Positions 28,309-37,118 of a stretch of 64,000 nucleotides of DNA are shown one piece after another. The DNA is from Desulfobulbus rhabdoformis (GTDB taxonomy: Bacteria; Desulfobacterota; Desulfobulbia; Desulfobulbales; Desulfobulbaceae): assembly GCF_016919065.1 (NCBI RefSeq), contig NZ_JAFFQA010000017.1, positions 29,931 through 93,930 of the forward strand. Direction: 5' to 3'. The position numbers were made by a program, and so were the translations under genes. Below the pieces are notes generated by a model. It was given only the letters and a program-made list of their open reading frames with translations, did not search any database and was not told the DNA's origin. The first letter of the stretch is position 1. Each line of letters starts with the position of its first letter.

Positions 28309-29028
28309 TTATTGTTGGATCCGTTGCCGCAGACCTGATTTTATTTTGGCGAACCCGTTAACATTTCCCCTCGCTACAGCCGGGGCAAGATCAGCAATAC
28401 GGTTGATCTCGGCGATCATTCCCAAAACTTCGGTGGAAGCATCGGGGATAGCATCCAAGAGGCGCTTTACCGTTTGCCGGTCCCCGCGATTTCCGGGGTT
28501 GTTTTCGTTATATCGAGCCTCAAGTTCAGCCTCTACGCAGTGCGCCAGGGCGAGGGAGTTTAACTGCAAGGCCATACTCGCGACTTCTTCCATATGGGCG
28601 GAATTGAGTTTTTCAAGGCGCCGAATCCAGGTCAGCCGAATAGTGGCATCCTTCACCGGATCATCGTCAAAGTTGGCGCGGACGCGAACCGATCGCTTAC
28701 TCCAGAATTTTTTCTGTTTATTTGCCTCCAGCGCTGTATCGCGAATAATCTTGAGATTGTCATCGAGAAGAGCCTGAGATTCACGGCGTAAGGCTTGCGT
28801 GCGTTCAAGGATGATGTTGGTTTTGAGCTGACTGTCGATACCGGCAATCTTGTTTTGTAAACCTTCTTGAATGGCGCCGATGGTGGCAAGCGCACTCTCA
28901 GCGTCTTTCAAAAGGGTGCTAACCGCCGCCTTGGTGATTAAGATTTTTGGTTGCTCAAGAGGATCCTGTCGTTCGCCGATTCCTGCCTCGAGTTCTGAGT
29001 GATCGAATACTTCAAATCTTGCTGCCAT
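28309..29028 (-). CDS. Phage-element protein with coiled coil, unknown
   Basis: 239 residues, not recognised. Acidic N-terminus followed by long amphipathic helices (STLLKDAESALATIGAIQEG, then ALRRESQALLDDNLKII) suggesting a coiled coil, and a basic patch WSKRSVRVRANF. No enzyme motif. AAGGAG with a GGCC-N6-GGCC hairpin lies upstream. It sits between the replication gene and the packaging genes. Confidence 0.65.
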   Translation of the reverse strand: MAARFEVFDHSELEAGIGERQDPLEQPKILITKAAVSTLLKDAESALATIGAIQEGLQNKIAGIDSQLKTNIILERTQALRRESQALLDDNLKIIRDTALEANKQKKFWSKRSVRVRANFDDDPVKDATIRLTWIRRLEKLNSAHMEEVASMALQLNSLALAHCVEAELEARYNENNPGNRGDRQTVKRLLDAIPDASTEVLGMIAEINRIADLAPAVARGNVNGFAKIKSGLRQRIQQ

Positions 29029-29042
29029 ATTGGGTACTCCTT

Positions 29043-29082
29043 GGCCTTCTTAGGCCGATGGTTATGGTGGCCGGTGTCGGCC
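29043..29082 (-). promoter_or_regulatory. Two GGCC-N6-GGCC hairpins at a ribosome-binding site
   Basis: Hairpins at 29043-29056 and 29069-29082; the first abuts the AAGGAG (29037-29042) of the 239-residue gene. Matches the site in front of the small-terminase gene. Confidence 0.5.
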
Positions 29083-29088
29083 TGGTTG

Positions 29089-29202
29089 TTAATTTTTCCA
29101 ATCAAGACGGGCGACCATGGAGAGCAACATTTCGTCACTCGGCATAGGCTCCCCAGCCTTCAATAGCTCTTCACGGGCAATTCCAGCCGCCAGTCTGCCC
29201 AC
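29089..29202 (-). CDS. Possible 37-residue phage-element protein
   Basis: A GTG-started frame encoding GRLAAGIAREELLKAGEPMP followed by a DEMLLSMVARLDWKN end. Amino-acid composition looks protein-like and it fills a gap in a packed gene string, but no good ribosome-binding site is seen. ATG at Met20 is an alternative. Confidence 0.35.
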   Translation of the reverse strand: MGRLAAGIAREELLKAGEPMPSDEMLLSMVARLDWKN

Positions 29203-29215
29203 TGTCGAACGATTC

Positions 29216-29389
29216 TCATTTCTCGGCCTCCTTCATGATTCGCTTTCGAGCAGTCTGAACGGCTTCCACCATGTCGTTAATTTTAAGGTGCGGCCATCTT
29301 ATGCCGGTTGTGACAACGGTTTGCCCACCCTGGCGCTTCAGGTATTTGATGAGGGCTTCCAGGCGCTCGTCTAATTCGATTCGGTTCAT
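29216..29389 (-). CDS. Small basic phage-element protein
   Basis: 57 residues from MNRIELDERLEALIKYLKRQ; highly charged, helical, not recognised. Its ATG overlaps the stop of the prim-pol gene (ATGA), so it is translated by coupling. Confidence 0.6.
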   Translation of the reverse strand: MNRIELDERLEALIKYLKRQGGQTVVTTGIRWPHLKINDMVEAVQTARKRIMKEAEK

Positions 29390-31455
29390 GCTGCTGCCTT
29401 GTTGCTGCCGATAGGTTGGCCGGTGCGATAATCGAGACAGGCTTTTTTCACCAAGTTGGGGATGCCGTTTTTCGTGTATTCGGCGTTTATCTGTCTTCGT
29501 TGTTGCTCGTTGACGAATCGCCAATCGCTGATGGGTAGGATTTCAGAGGAACCGCTGATAACGAAGTCTCGTTCCATGTCCTGAATTGAGTGCATGAAGT
29601 CTACAGGCTCCTTGCATTTGATTATTTTGCAGATGAACCCGTGGGGTTCATTCCGGTCCAGGTTGATAGCCAATCGAGGTTTCTCTATGGTCATTTCCCC
29701 GCCCTTGGCGTAGCGCTGTCCCTGTTTCTTCTGCATGGCGACCACAGCAACCCCGCTTTTCAATCGACGGTGTATGTCGGCAATGAATTTTCCAGCCATG
29801 AAAAAGTCTTCGTTGACCTCCAAGAAGTCGACAAAGGTTAAGCCGTCAGGAAGGACCAGCTTATCGAAACTGTGGCTGCGCTCGATAAACTTCACATGGC
29901 GCACCCAAGTAGAAGGATCAGCCCCAAAGCTCTTGATCCGATTTGCCAACTCCCCGGCACTCATTTCAGAATTGAGGTAGGTCATGGCCGGAATATCTTC
30001 CTTGGGGGCAATATCTATTCTTTCGTTAGAAAGATATTGAGGTGTGTGTGGGTATGTGTGTAGACGCAAAAAATTCAGAATTATGCTCAGAAGAAAAACT
30101 GTTTTTCCCGCATTGGAAGAACCAGAAACGAGAATCACGCTTCCAGGATGGACCTTTGCATATTCTGAAATATTCAATGGTAACGGTATGTTAAAAGGTT
30201 CTGCGCTAACAGAAAGCAAATCCATTACCTCTGGCTCGGCCTCCACTACCTCCCAATGGCCACGTTTACCATCTATCTTATTGATTTTACCTGTTTTTGC
30301 GTAGTAAGCTAAAGCATTGGCGATGGATTTCTTTTCCTCTCTGGTCCTCGCGCAAAGCTCTGAATATAGGTCATTATTTGTAAATGGCGCGGGTTCAGAT
30401 TCAATGAAGAAAAGTACATCTTTCGACAACTCTCTCGGCTTTGCTGACTTGTCTGAATAATTGCTGAAAACTGTCTGACACCCGTCTGAACTGTTCTTAT
30501 CAATTCTGAATGTTCTGGTTTGTTCTGACTTTTCTGAATATTCTGAAATTTCTGAATCATGAATATTCAGTGACTTAGCCGCTGACGAAAGATCGCCATT
30601 GAATCGGCTGTATGCATAAAAACCGAATTTATCCAGAGGTTTACGGTCGGGGAGGGGTGTTGAAGTGCTGAAGACGAACAAGCCACGTTCAGGATGAAGC
30701 GTTGCTGATATTTCAGCCCCATTTTTCCCAGGACGTTGCCAATGTTCACGATCCCCAACTGTTTTGATGTATCGCCATCCCTCGCTTTCAAGAAGGTGGT
30801 GCCAATCGTTTTCTTGGTTGAATCTATCCCCTGGTCTGTCGCTGGTGGTGGAGTTAGTTCTATGGGGCGTTTGGGATTGCTGCTGAACGTCTTCGGTGAA
30901 ACTGCGAGCTATACTGTGGAGTAGGTCAACCTCATCCGTGGTTACAACGGGGATCTCTGAGAGCTTGCCGTGAAGTCTGTAGCCATTGCTTGGGGCTACC
31001 AGGAAGTACCCACCTTGGCCGCGTGTCTCGATAAAAACATCTTGCCGCCGATTCCCCTGGTCGTCCTTGTATGGCTTTGACATAGCCAATTTAAGGTTGC
31101 CTTGGGGCTGTTCAGTGCAACGGATAAGGATATGGTAGCCGCCGCTTGGCGTATGCTGCCAGACGGTAAGTTTCCGGTGCAGATCGTTGTCAACACCTTC
31201 CAGGGTATCGAGATAGGGTTGAAAAAGTTCCGGATTATCAAAATCAAGACATTCAAGATTTCCAGAGACAGAACCGGCAACCAGTGCGACCTGGCACCCA
31301 TTGACGAAGTGCTTTCTGATCTCCCCAGGGTTCATGGTCCGTTTCTGGAATGGCTGCCACTTGCTAATGGCTGGTTTTTTGGTCCCGGCTTTTATCGGGA
31401 TTGCAGATAAATTGTTTTCAATGGCCGCTAAGGCAAACTCGCTGATAGCCATCAT
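29386..31455 (-). CDS. Prim-pol / RecA-like ATPase replication protein
   Basis: 689 residues. N-terminal archaeo-eukaryotic primase-polymerase domain (about 1-190): IPIKAGTKKPAISKWQPF, the metal-binding LDFDNPE, and TPSGGYHILIR. The C-terminal half is a RecA/DnaB-like ATPase with Walker A GSSNAGKT (about residue 453) and a hydrophobic Walker B-like stretch (KSGVAVVAMQKKQGQRYAKGG). Such bifunctional proteins initiate replication of phages, plasmids and satellites. Start ATG overlaps the stop of the preceding small gene. Confidence 0.85.
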   Translation of the reverse strand: MMAISEFALAAIENNLSAIPIKAGTKKPAISKWQPFQKRTMNPGEIRKHFVNGCQVALVAGSVSGNLECLDFDNPELFQPYLDTLEGVDNDLHRKLTVWQHTPSGGYHILIRCTEQPQGNLKLAMSKPYKDDQGNRRQDVFIETRGQGGYFLVAPSNGYRLHGKLSEIPVVTTDEVDLLHSIARSFTEDVQQQSQTPHRTNSTTSDRPGDRFNQENDWHHLLESEGWRYIKTVGDREHWQRPGKNGAEISATLHPERGLFVFSTSTPLPDRKPLDKFGFYAYSRFNGDLSSAAKSLNIHDSEISEYSEKSEQTRTFRIDKNSSDGCQTVFSNYSDKSAKPRELSKDVLFFIESEPAPFTNNDLYSELCARTREEKKSIANALAYYAKTGKINKIDGKRGHWEVVEAEPEVMDLLSVSAEPFNIPLPLNISEYAKVHPGSVILVSGSSNAGKTVFLLSIILNFLRLHTYPHTPQYLSNERIDIAPKEDIPAMTYLNSEMSAGELANRIKSFGADPSTWVRHVKFIERSHSFDKLVLPDGLTFVDFLEVNEDFFMAGKFIADIHRRLKSGVAVVAMQKKQGQRYAKGGEMTIEKPRLAINLDRNEPHGFICKIIKCKEPVDFMHSIQDMERDFVISGSSEILPISDWRFVNEQQRRQINAEYTKNGIPNLVKKACLDYRTGQPIGSNKAAA

Positions 31456-31598
31456 TTCCGCACCTCATCGAGTATGGTGGTGGCGCAGTCAACCAGTTGG
31501 GACGCTGCCGGGGTCTCGGCTTCCATCTGGCGACCTATGAAGCGGGTAATGAGTACGCGGAACATTTGATTTTCAATCGTTGACATAATCCTCTTCAT
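31452..31598 (-). CDS. 48-residue protein between overlapping genes
   Basis: MKRIMSTIENQMFRVLITRF at the start. Its ATG overlaps the upstream stop (ATGA) and its TGA overlaps the prim-pol ATG, so both junctions show coupling, which is good evidence for a real gene despite its length. Helical; function unknown. Confidence 0.6.
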   Translation of the reverse strand: MKRIMSTIENQMFRVLITRFIGRQMEAETPAASQLVDCATTILDEVRK

Positions 31599-31840
31599 TT
31601 GCTTGCCTCCATCCGGTTGCGGAGAATCATCTCCGATACCATCCTCGAGGCTGCAATGAAGCTTTGCACCTTTACGGGAGCGTTGAGTACATAGTCAGCT
31701 TGAACTCTTTCAAAAGCCGGGGTGTTCTGGAAAACACCTTCTACGCGGCCACGGTTATTGACGAATTGGCACTTTTGGCCGTTTGCGAGGTAGAACGCTA
31801 AAGCGTTTCTGTCTGATACGGTTATCTTTCCTGCTGTCAT
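31595..31840 (-). CDS. Small phage-element protein, unknown
   Basis: 81 residues (MTAGKITVSDRNALAFYLAN...). Not recognised; mixed beta/alpha with a VNNRGRVEGVF strand pair. CAGGA lies about 8 bases before the ATG. A stronger ribosome-binding site serves an out-of-frame ATG at 31865. Confidence 0.6.
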   Translation of the reverse strand: MTAGKITVSDRNALAFYLANGQKCQFVNNRGRVEGVFQNTPAFERVQADYVLNAPVKVQSFIAASRMVSEMILRNRMEASK

Positions 31841-31865
31841 ATTTCGTTATCCTGTGGACCATCAT
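31755..31865 (-). CDS. Possible overlapping 36-residue leader ORF
   Basis: ATG at 31865 has a well-spaced TAGGAG (7 bases), better than that of the 81-residue gene it overlaps out of frame. The encoded peptide is very basic (MMVHRITKYDSRKDNRIRQK...). It could be a translated leader that controls the gene below, or chance. Confidence 0.3.
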   Translation of the reverse strand: MMVHRITKYDSRKDNRIRQKRFSVLPRKRPKVPIRQ

Positions 31866-31878
31866 TTTTTGTCTCCTA

Positions 31879-31996
31879 CGGATGCCTTACATCCGTTGTT
31901 TTGGTGCGAGCCTTGCCCGCCTTACCTTTGCCCCCTTGGGGCCTAACCTTCTGACTACCTTTTGCGGGCCTTACCCGCTAAGTGGGGCCTAGCCCC
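31879..31996 (-). promoter_or_regulatory. Array of five short hairpins with YAAGG-type pentaloops
   Basis: Read on the minus strand: GGGG-CTAGG-CCCC, GCGGG-TAAGG-CCCGC, GCCC-CAAGG-GGGC, GCGGG-CAAGG-CTCGC (one G-T pair), CGGATG-TAAGG-CATCCG. The last abuts the TAGGAG ribosome-binding site at 31873-31878. Stems differ but loop length and loop sequence are kept, which argues for selection on RNA structure. Function unknown. Confidence 0.6.
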
Positions 31997-32024
31997 GGTA
32001 CTGCTTTCGTTGTTGTGTGGCGCT

Positions 32025-32264
32025 TTAACGTGCTGCCGCTTTACTAATGAGCCAATCCACACAGCTCTGTTTCGGAAGCATAGTATTTCTTCCGAGTTTA
32101 AAAGCCCCATACGGCCCTTCACCTCGGCTGATAGAGTTTGCTACCGTTCGGTTGCTGTAAGCCCCACCTGAGAAACGATTGAATTCTTTTAATGCAACCA
32201 TCTCCCCTGGCCATGCCTCAGCAGTCCTTTTGATTACTTCTTCATATTCTGGCATTGATTTCAC
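32025..32264 (-). CDS. Small DNA-binding-like protein (AlpA/excisionase-like)
   Basis: 79 residues: EEVIKRTAEAWPGEMVALKEF, SGGAYSNRTVANSISRGEGP and FKLGRNTMLPKQSCVDWLISK. The order helix-turn-helix then a Gly-Arg wing and a C-terminal helix ending in a domain like that of AlpA/excisionase regulators is suggestive, not diagnostic. Position between integrase and replication genes fits a regulator. The 264 bp upstream, to the next gene, shows no ORF. Confidence 0.5.
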   Translation of the reverse strand: MKSMPEYEEVIKRTAEAWPGEMVALKEFNRFSGGAYSNRTVANSISRGEGPYGAFKLGRNTMLPKQSCVDWLISKAAAR

Positions 32265-32528
32265 TCTGAACTGTTGTGCAGATACAGCCGTCGACAGATG
32301 TATCAGTTTGCATATATGCGTTCCTCATTTGAGGTAACAATATTACCCTCGTGAGCATAAAACAAGAATAAAATTACGTAATATCAATGACTTAACATGG
32401 AATTTTAATAGGGAATGAAAGAAAAAAAAAGAAAAGCCCTGGTGCCAAGAAATGACACAAGGGCAATGAGTTAGGAGGGAATATTTGAAAGGGAATTTAA
32501 AGGGGAAATGAAAGGGAAATTTTTTTAT

Positions 32529-33320
32529 TTACTTGTTGTTGATAATTCGCCGTAAATCGGATTCTCTCAGTCCTTTTTCAGGTTTAACACCTCGCTTTGG
32601 TGGACGCTCTTCAAACTCAATGCTAAGCCGTTCAGCACGGGCTATGATGGTTTTTCGGTCAAGGCCGGTAAATTTCATCATCTCTGGAAATGTCCACACT
32701 ACGGGGTCAACACGGTCAAGATCTTCCTGAAAAACTGCAGGCCTATTAGCTCGTGATATTTCATCACGAACCGCTGTAGTCCCCCAACACCCGCTTTCCC
32801 CCCTCGCAATGGCAAGGTCGATCTGTTCTTGCACGGTCATTATCACTTGTGAGGATTGGTCATCCTGCGGAGTGGCTACCGGGTGTTTGCTACGATATTC
32901 CTCCTTGAACCGTTCCAACTCTTCATAGCCAATAATGATGTTTTGTATGGTGATTTGAACACCGCCAGATGGATGTATTCTCTCCCGGGGAGTATTTGAG
33001 TGGTCAGGGAACCCTTCATATAAAAAATTACCATAAGGCCCAGCCATTGATAAATTGTACTGCCACTCTTCGTTTAATCGTTGCCCATAGAATGTTTTTT
33101 CAGGCCAATACAGGCTTACCGGCCCCCTAAATGCGCGATTCTGTAAACTCGTATCCTCTTGGGCGTTAGCCGGAATACGCACATAACAATCGACCTCTGG
33201 GAGCAGGATAGAGGGGATAATTTCCAGCATTTCAATTTGACGTAGTACTTTTTCTTGCGTCCACTTTAGCTCCTGCGCCGCTTCTTCAATCGTGTACCAC
33301 TTGTTTTTCATATCCTTCAC
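32529..33320 (-). CDS. Element protein with N-terminal helix-turn-helix, unknown
   Basis: 263 residues. The N-terminus (WYTIEEAAQELKWTQEKVLRQIEM) looks like a MerR-type or excisionase-type helix-turn-helix, and a second such segment lies near the C-terminus (WTFPEMMKFTGLDRKTIIARAERL). The middle is not recognised. Similar small proteins accompany integrases in proteobacterial islands. Probably a regulator. Confidence 0.6.
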   Translation of the reverse strand: MKDMKNKWYTIEEAAQELKWTQEKVLRQIEMLEIIPSILLPEVDCYVRIPANAQEDTSLQNRAFRGPVSLYWPEKTFYGQRLNEEWQYNLSMAGPYGNFLYEGFPDHSNTPRERIHPSGGVQITIQNIIIGYEELERFKEEYRSKHPVATPQDDQSSQVIMTVQEQIDLAIARGESGCWGTTAVRDEISRANRPAVFQEDLDRVDPVVWTFPEMMKFTGLDRKTIIARAERLSIEFEERPPKRGVKPEKGLRESDLRRIINNK

Positions 33321-33403
33321 CTCTGAAGGTCACCTAAAAAATACCGGGCAGACGGTCAGGTTAACCGCTTTTCAGGAGCTACCCTAGCCCGGCAATCTGC
33401 TGT

Positions 33404-34627
33404 TTATTGTGCCTGTTTACTCAGTTCGACAACCTTGTGGTTTTGTTGTTGGTCAAGCGTCTGCATAGCATTCCTGACACTGGCATCGTTCACGTGAGCG
33501 TAACGAATAGTCATGGCAAGAGTTTTGTGGCCAAGGATTTTGGCAATAGTCGGGAGCTCCACCCCAGCATTAACAAGCCAGGAGGCGCAACTGTGGCGCA
33601 AGGTATGGAAGACTACCTTCATGCGCCGGTCGGTAATACCATCGTTTAATCCCAACTCATCAATCACTCTTTCGACCACCTTTGAGATGGCCTTCATCTG
33701 TCCTCCTTTACGCGAAGGGAAAACGAGCTCATCGGATTTGCCACGCTCCAGGCCAGAGAACATCTGGAAAATAGCATCACTCATATACGCTGACCGGCTT
33801 TCCCCGTTCTTGGGGTCAACTATCAGGATAGACCGGTTATCCATATTTATGTGTTGCCAGAGGAGAGATGCAATTTCACCAAATCGCATTCCGGTGTTCA
33901 GCGATAACAGGCAGATGTTGTGGGTTTGCTCTGAGTGCGGCCTGATTGCTTCTAACAAGGCCGTTGCCTCATTAGGGGAAAGATAGCGCTGGCGCTTGTT
34001 GTCCAGCTTCTGTTTCTTAAGAAAGTGCTGTGTAGGAGGGGCACCCTTATAAATACTGATAATGGATGCATAGTTATAGATTTGTCGAACAATGGCTTTA
34101 ACGTACTGAATTGACCGTGCAGATTTTCCTGCGGTCGTCATGTTCTTCTTGATTCTCTCAAGGTCAAGCAGGACAATCTCATCAAGACGTTTTCCACCAA
34201 TTGCCGGGCCTATCCAGTTTTTGTATAAACCGACCTCACTTTGCAGACTCTTTTTATGGGAATGCGACTCACAGTATTGCTTGAATACATTATCAAGTTT
34301 CGTGGCCTGTTCTCGCTCTTCCTTAAGTAATTGTAGCCTTTCCTGCTCTGCCTTAGCCTCTTCACTTTTTTGCTTGGCGTCCCGTTTATCCCTAAGAGTT
34401 GCTGGCCCCTGCCCTGTAGTCTGATTTGCTTTTAATTCAGCCAGGACCGCTGCCGCCTTTTTCTCTGTCCAACCTTCAGAGGCCCAGCCCAGCCCCTCGT
34501 TCTTCTCTTTCCCCTTTACCTTGTAGCGGATAGTAAAATATCGGTCGAAATTAACGCCATGCTTTCGAGTTGGGTGTTGCCGGTATCGCACCCCAACTGA
34601 TTTTGTTTTCACCCACTGTCCAGCCAT
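33404..34627 (-). CDS. Tyrosine-type integrase
   Basis: 407 residues. N-terminal Arm-binding domain, a central SAM-like core-binding domain (about 110-200), and a catalytic domain with R in NTGMRFGEI, HxxR in FHTLRHSCASW, and H...Y in ILGHKTLAMTIRYAHV. It lies 170 bp from attR and reads away from it. It is the recombinase expected to have integrated the element into tRNA-Lys. Confidence 0.96.
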   Translation of the reverse strand: MAGQWVKTKSVGVRYRQHPTRKHGVNFDRYFTIRYKVKGKEKNEGLGWASEGWTEKKAAAVLAELKANQTTGQGPATLRDKRDAKQKSEEAKAEQERLQLLKEEREQATKLDNVFKQYCESHSHKKSLQSEVGLYKNWIGPAIGGKRLDEIVLLDLERIKKNMTTAGKSARSIQYVKAIVRQIYNYASIISIYKGAPPTQHFLKKQKLDNKRQRYLSPNEATALLEAIRPHSEQTHNICLLSLNTGMRFGEIASLLWQHINMDNRSILIVDPKNGESRSAYMSDAIFQMFSGLERGKSDELVFPSRKGGQMKAISKVVERVIDELGLNDGITDRRMKVVFHTLRHSCASWLVNAGVELPTIAKILGHKTLAMTIRYAHVNDASVRNAMQTLDQQQNHKVVELSKQAQ

Positions 34628-34796
34628 AATCCCCCCCCTATTATCCTGTCCCGCTCCTGTCCCGCTAAAACGTGATTACACAATGTGTTTTCAAGTGCGG
34701 TATAATGCGTTCACCTAATCACTATATATAAGTTTTTACGGGAATAAACAAGGAATATAATGCAGAGATGTGCGGCTATATGAAAGTATAAAAAAC

Positions 34797-34845
34797 TGAC
34801 TCTTAATCAATTGGTCTGGGGTTCGAATCCCTAACGGCCCACCAT
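34797..34845. repeat. attR of the integrated element (49-bp core)
   Basis: Exact copy of 23029-23077, i.e. the 3' half of tRNA-Lys without its 5' half; not a functional tRNA. Confidence 0.93.
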
Positions 34846-34850
34846 ATATA

Positions 34851-34887
34851 AAGCACTTAGCCCTTTTCGGGTTAAGTGCTTTTTTTG
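34851..34887 (+). terminator. Duplicated tRNA-Lys terminator next to attR
   Basis: AAGCACTTA/TAAGTGCTT stem followed by seven Ts; near-copy of 23085-23118. Confidence 0.75.
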
Positions 34888-34974
34888 TTTACAGGTTTCT
34901 CCTGCAAAGGTTCTACAAAATTTCACGCACCAGGAAGCATAAACGCCATGACCGGCTTTTTGAGTGTAACTGTA

Positions 34975-35115
34975 GGGCATCTTGAATAATTGCTTTTTCT
35001 GCCAATCCCGGCGCCATGCTTAAAATTTTATCCTCGGAATACCAATTATATGCCTGCGGTAAAATTTTGCGCAATCCTTGGTCTTGATTGAAAAATCTAA
35101 TTATTCAAGACACTC
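34975..35115. repeat. 141-bp MITE-like repeat, copy 1
   Basis: Ends are inverted: GGGCATCTTGAATAATT at the left and the complement of GAGTGTCTTGAATAATT at the right. The interior carries TAAAATTTTA-type palindromic segments. Full-length relatives at 56222-56362 (opposite orientation) and 63623-63763. It is the main content of the 628-bp gap between the integrase and the GGDEF gene besides attR. Confidence 0.85.
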
Positions 35116-35255
35116 TGTATATTATTTAAGCAAGTTATCGGTCAACAAAACTCAAACTACTTGCCAGGCACTCCATGCAAACGGTTGCAGGGGAGACAAA
35201 GACTCTTTGCATAGTAGCGAGCTTTAAATCCCATAACTATCGGTTATACCTAAAA

Positions 35256-36827
35256 CTAACAGCTACATTCAACCCGGTTTCTCCCATTACATTTTGCAAT
35301 GTATAATGCTGAATCAGCTCGTTTTAAAAGTACCTCAAAATTTTCTCCTGGAACATACTGGGAGCAACCAAAACTTGCCGTCACAGTTCCAACATTTTCA
35401 AATGAAGTTGATATCAACTTATTTCTAATTTTTTCTGCAACTGACACAGAACCTTCAATTTTCTCCTGACATAGGATAACAAATTCTTCTCCACCCCATC
35501 TTCCTGCACAGTCAACATTTCTAATATTATTTTTTATAATACCAGAAACACCAACTAAAACAAAATCACCCTTGTCATGACCATAATTATCATTAATCAA
35601 TTTAAACTTATCAATATCAATCATAATTATTGAAAATTCGATATTATATCTATCACAATTTTTTATAAAATTTTTTATTTTATTATCAATATACCTTCTA
35701 TTATAAAGACCAGTTAGCGTATCAGTTGTAGACAGCAATTCTAACTCATTATTTTTTTCAATCAATTCCCTAGTTCTATCCTCAACGATACTTTCTAAAT
35801 TTTTATTAATATCTTCCATTTTTGCAAAATTCCTCTGAATGCTGTCAATCATTTCATTAAAAATTTTGCCAAGAAAGCCAAATTCATCATTTGTTCTAAT
35901 ATCAACTTTGCAATCATAGTTTTTATTGCTCACACAAACAGCTGATTTATGTAAAGTTTTCAAAGGATTGCTTAAAAAATTCGAAATAACATAGGAAATA
36001 ATAACAGAAAAAATTATATTAACCAGAATAGCAATAACGAAAATTCTTTTAGTTTTATATATTTTCTCCAATTGAGGGCCAACGGAATAATCAAGACCCA
36101 AGAGAGCAACAACCTCATTATTATCGTCAATGATAGGAATAGAGGCTGTAAGGGATTCATAAAAATCATCTTTAATAATATTGTCAAAAACAAAAGGGCC
36201 TTTTTTTAACCCTTTAAGAGATACAAAAGATCGAAAAACGTTTCCGACAGGATTACCAGGATACCCCTCCTTGGTAGTTTCCGGGACTGCCGAAGCAATA
36301 TACATTCCATAATTTCCAGACAGGGTATCAATTAAATCTATAATCAGGTACGCCCCTATACCTCCCCCTAAAAATCCTTTATAACCAAAAAGATCTATAT
36401 CAAAATTATAGTTATCTGACAATGGGTCGACAATCCTATTATCTTCGAAGTTGAAAGTAGCATGACCTATCAACCTTAATCTCAATAAAATCTTTTGAAA
36501 ATCATCGGATGAATGAATTTTTTTATATGTATTTTCAGAAATAGTTTTAATGGATCCCCCAGCCTGGAGCAATTCAACTATTTTTTTATCAATACTCGCC
36601 TCTTTCAATGCAATGGATTTTATTCTTTTTATTGCATCCCTACTCTCCTTATCAAATAATAAAGACCCAAGATTTCCCACATCTCTTAAATCTTTTTGAA
36701 GCGTCTTAACTACAATGCCACTAATTTCATTATATATATAATAAATCCCAGTTGATGTGACACTTACGGTGAAGATACAAATGACAAAAAAAACTTTAAA
36801 TCGGAAAGGCCATTTATAAAAGTACAT
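35256..36827 (-). CDS. Membrane-bound diguanylate cyclase (GGDEF)
   Basis: 523 residues. A membrane segment near residues 10-30, an extracytoplasmic sensor region of about 230 residues (Cache-like, ends LTASIPIIDDNNEVVALLGL), a second membrane segment about 268-290, HAMP and coiled coil, and a GGDEF domain with active site RWGGEEF. No clear RxxD inhibitory site. It makes cyclic-di-GMP. The gene is strikingly AT-rich with many Ile/Asn/Lys codons compared with the host genes around it, suggesting recent transfer. Confidence 0.92.
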   Translation of the reverse strand: MYFYKWPFRFKVFFVICIFTVSVTSTGIYYIYNEISGIVVKTLQKDLRDVGNLGSLLFDKESRDAIKRIKSIALKEASIDKKIVELLQAGGSIKTISENTYKKIHSSDDFQKILLRLRLIGHATFNFEDNRIVDPLSDNYNFDIDLFGYKGFLGGGIGAYLIIDLIDTLSGNYGMYIASAVPETTKEGYPGNPVGNVFRSFVSLKGLKKGPFVFDNIIKDDFYESLTASIPIIDDNNEVVALLGLDYSVGPQLEKIYKTKRIFVIAILVNIIFSVIISYVISNFLSNPLKTLHKSAVCVSNKNYDCKVDIRTNDEFGFLGKIFNEMIDSIQRNFAKMEDINKNLESIVEDRTRELIEKNNELELLSTTDTLTGLYNRRYIDNKIKNFIKNCDRYNIEFSIIMIDIDKFKLINDNYGHDKGDFVLVGVSGIIKNNIRNVDCAGRWGGEEFVILCQEKIEGSVSVAEKIRNKLISTSFENVGTVTASFGCSQYVPGENFEVLLKRADSALYIAKCNGRNRVECSC

Positions 36828-36977
36828 AATGATATTACATAAAATGTATAGTTAAGTAGTTAAACAGATTGTAAAATGCTACTAGTGGTCGAAAATCCCC
36901 CCCCGGAACCATCCTTGCACCTCAAGACTCTCCCTATATATTGGGATATATGAAATATCCCAAACTAAGAAATTGTT

Positions 36978-37118
36978 TTAAGCTGCTTTTAGGGCCTCAA
37001 ACGAGTTAAGATAGCCCTTTGCGCTGTGTCGACGGGATCGATTGTAGTTAACTTCAATATATTCAAATACAGCATGACGCATTTCTTCCCGAGTGATGGA
37101 GGACTCCCCATTATAGCG
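36978..37118 (-). pseudogene. IS3-family transposase remnant (3' end of orfB)
   Basis: A 46-codon frame ending in TAA encodes SSITREEMRHAVFEYIEV then NYNRSRRHSAKGYLNSFEAL, matching the extreme C-terminus of IS3-type DDE transposases. The frame is not open upstream and no terminal repeats were found. A decayed fragment. Confidence 0.75.

Noticed and set aside
31879..31996. CsrA/RsmA-type binding hairpins
   Set aside because: Loops end in AGG-C rather than the ANGGA motif required.
34797..34872. Second tRNA-Lys gene
   Set aside because: Only the 3' half is present; it is attR.
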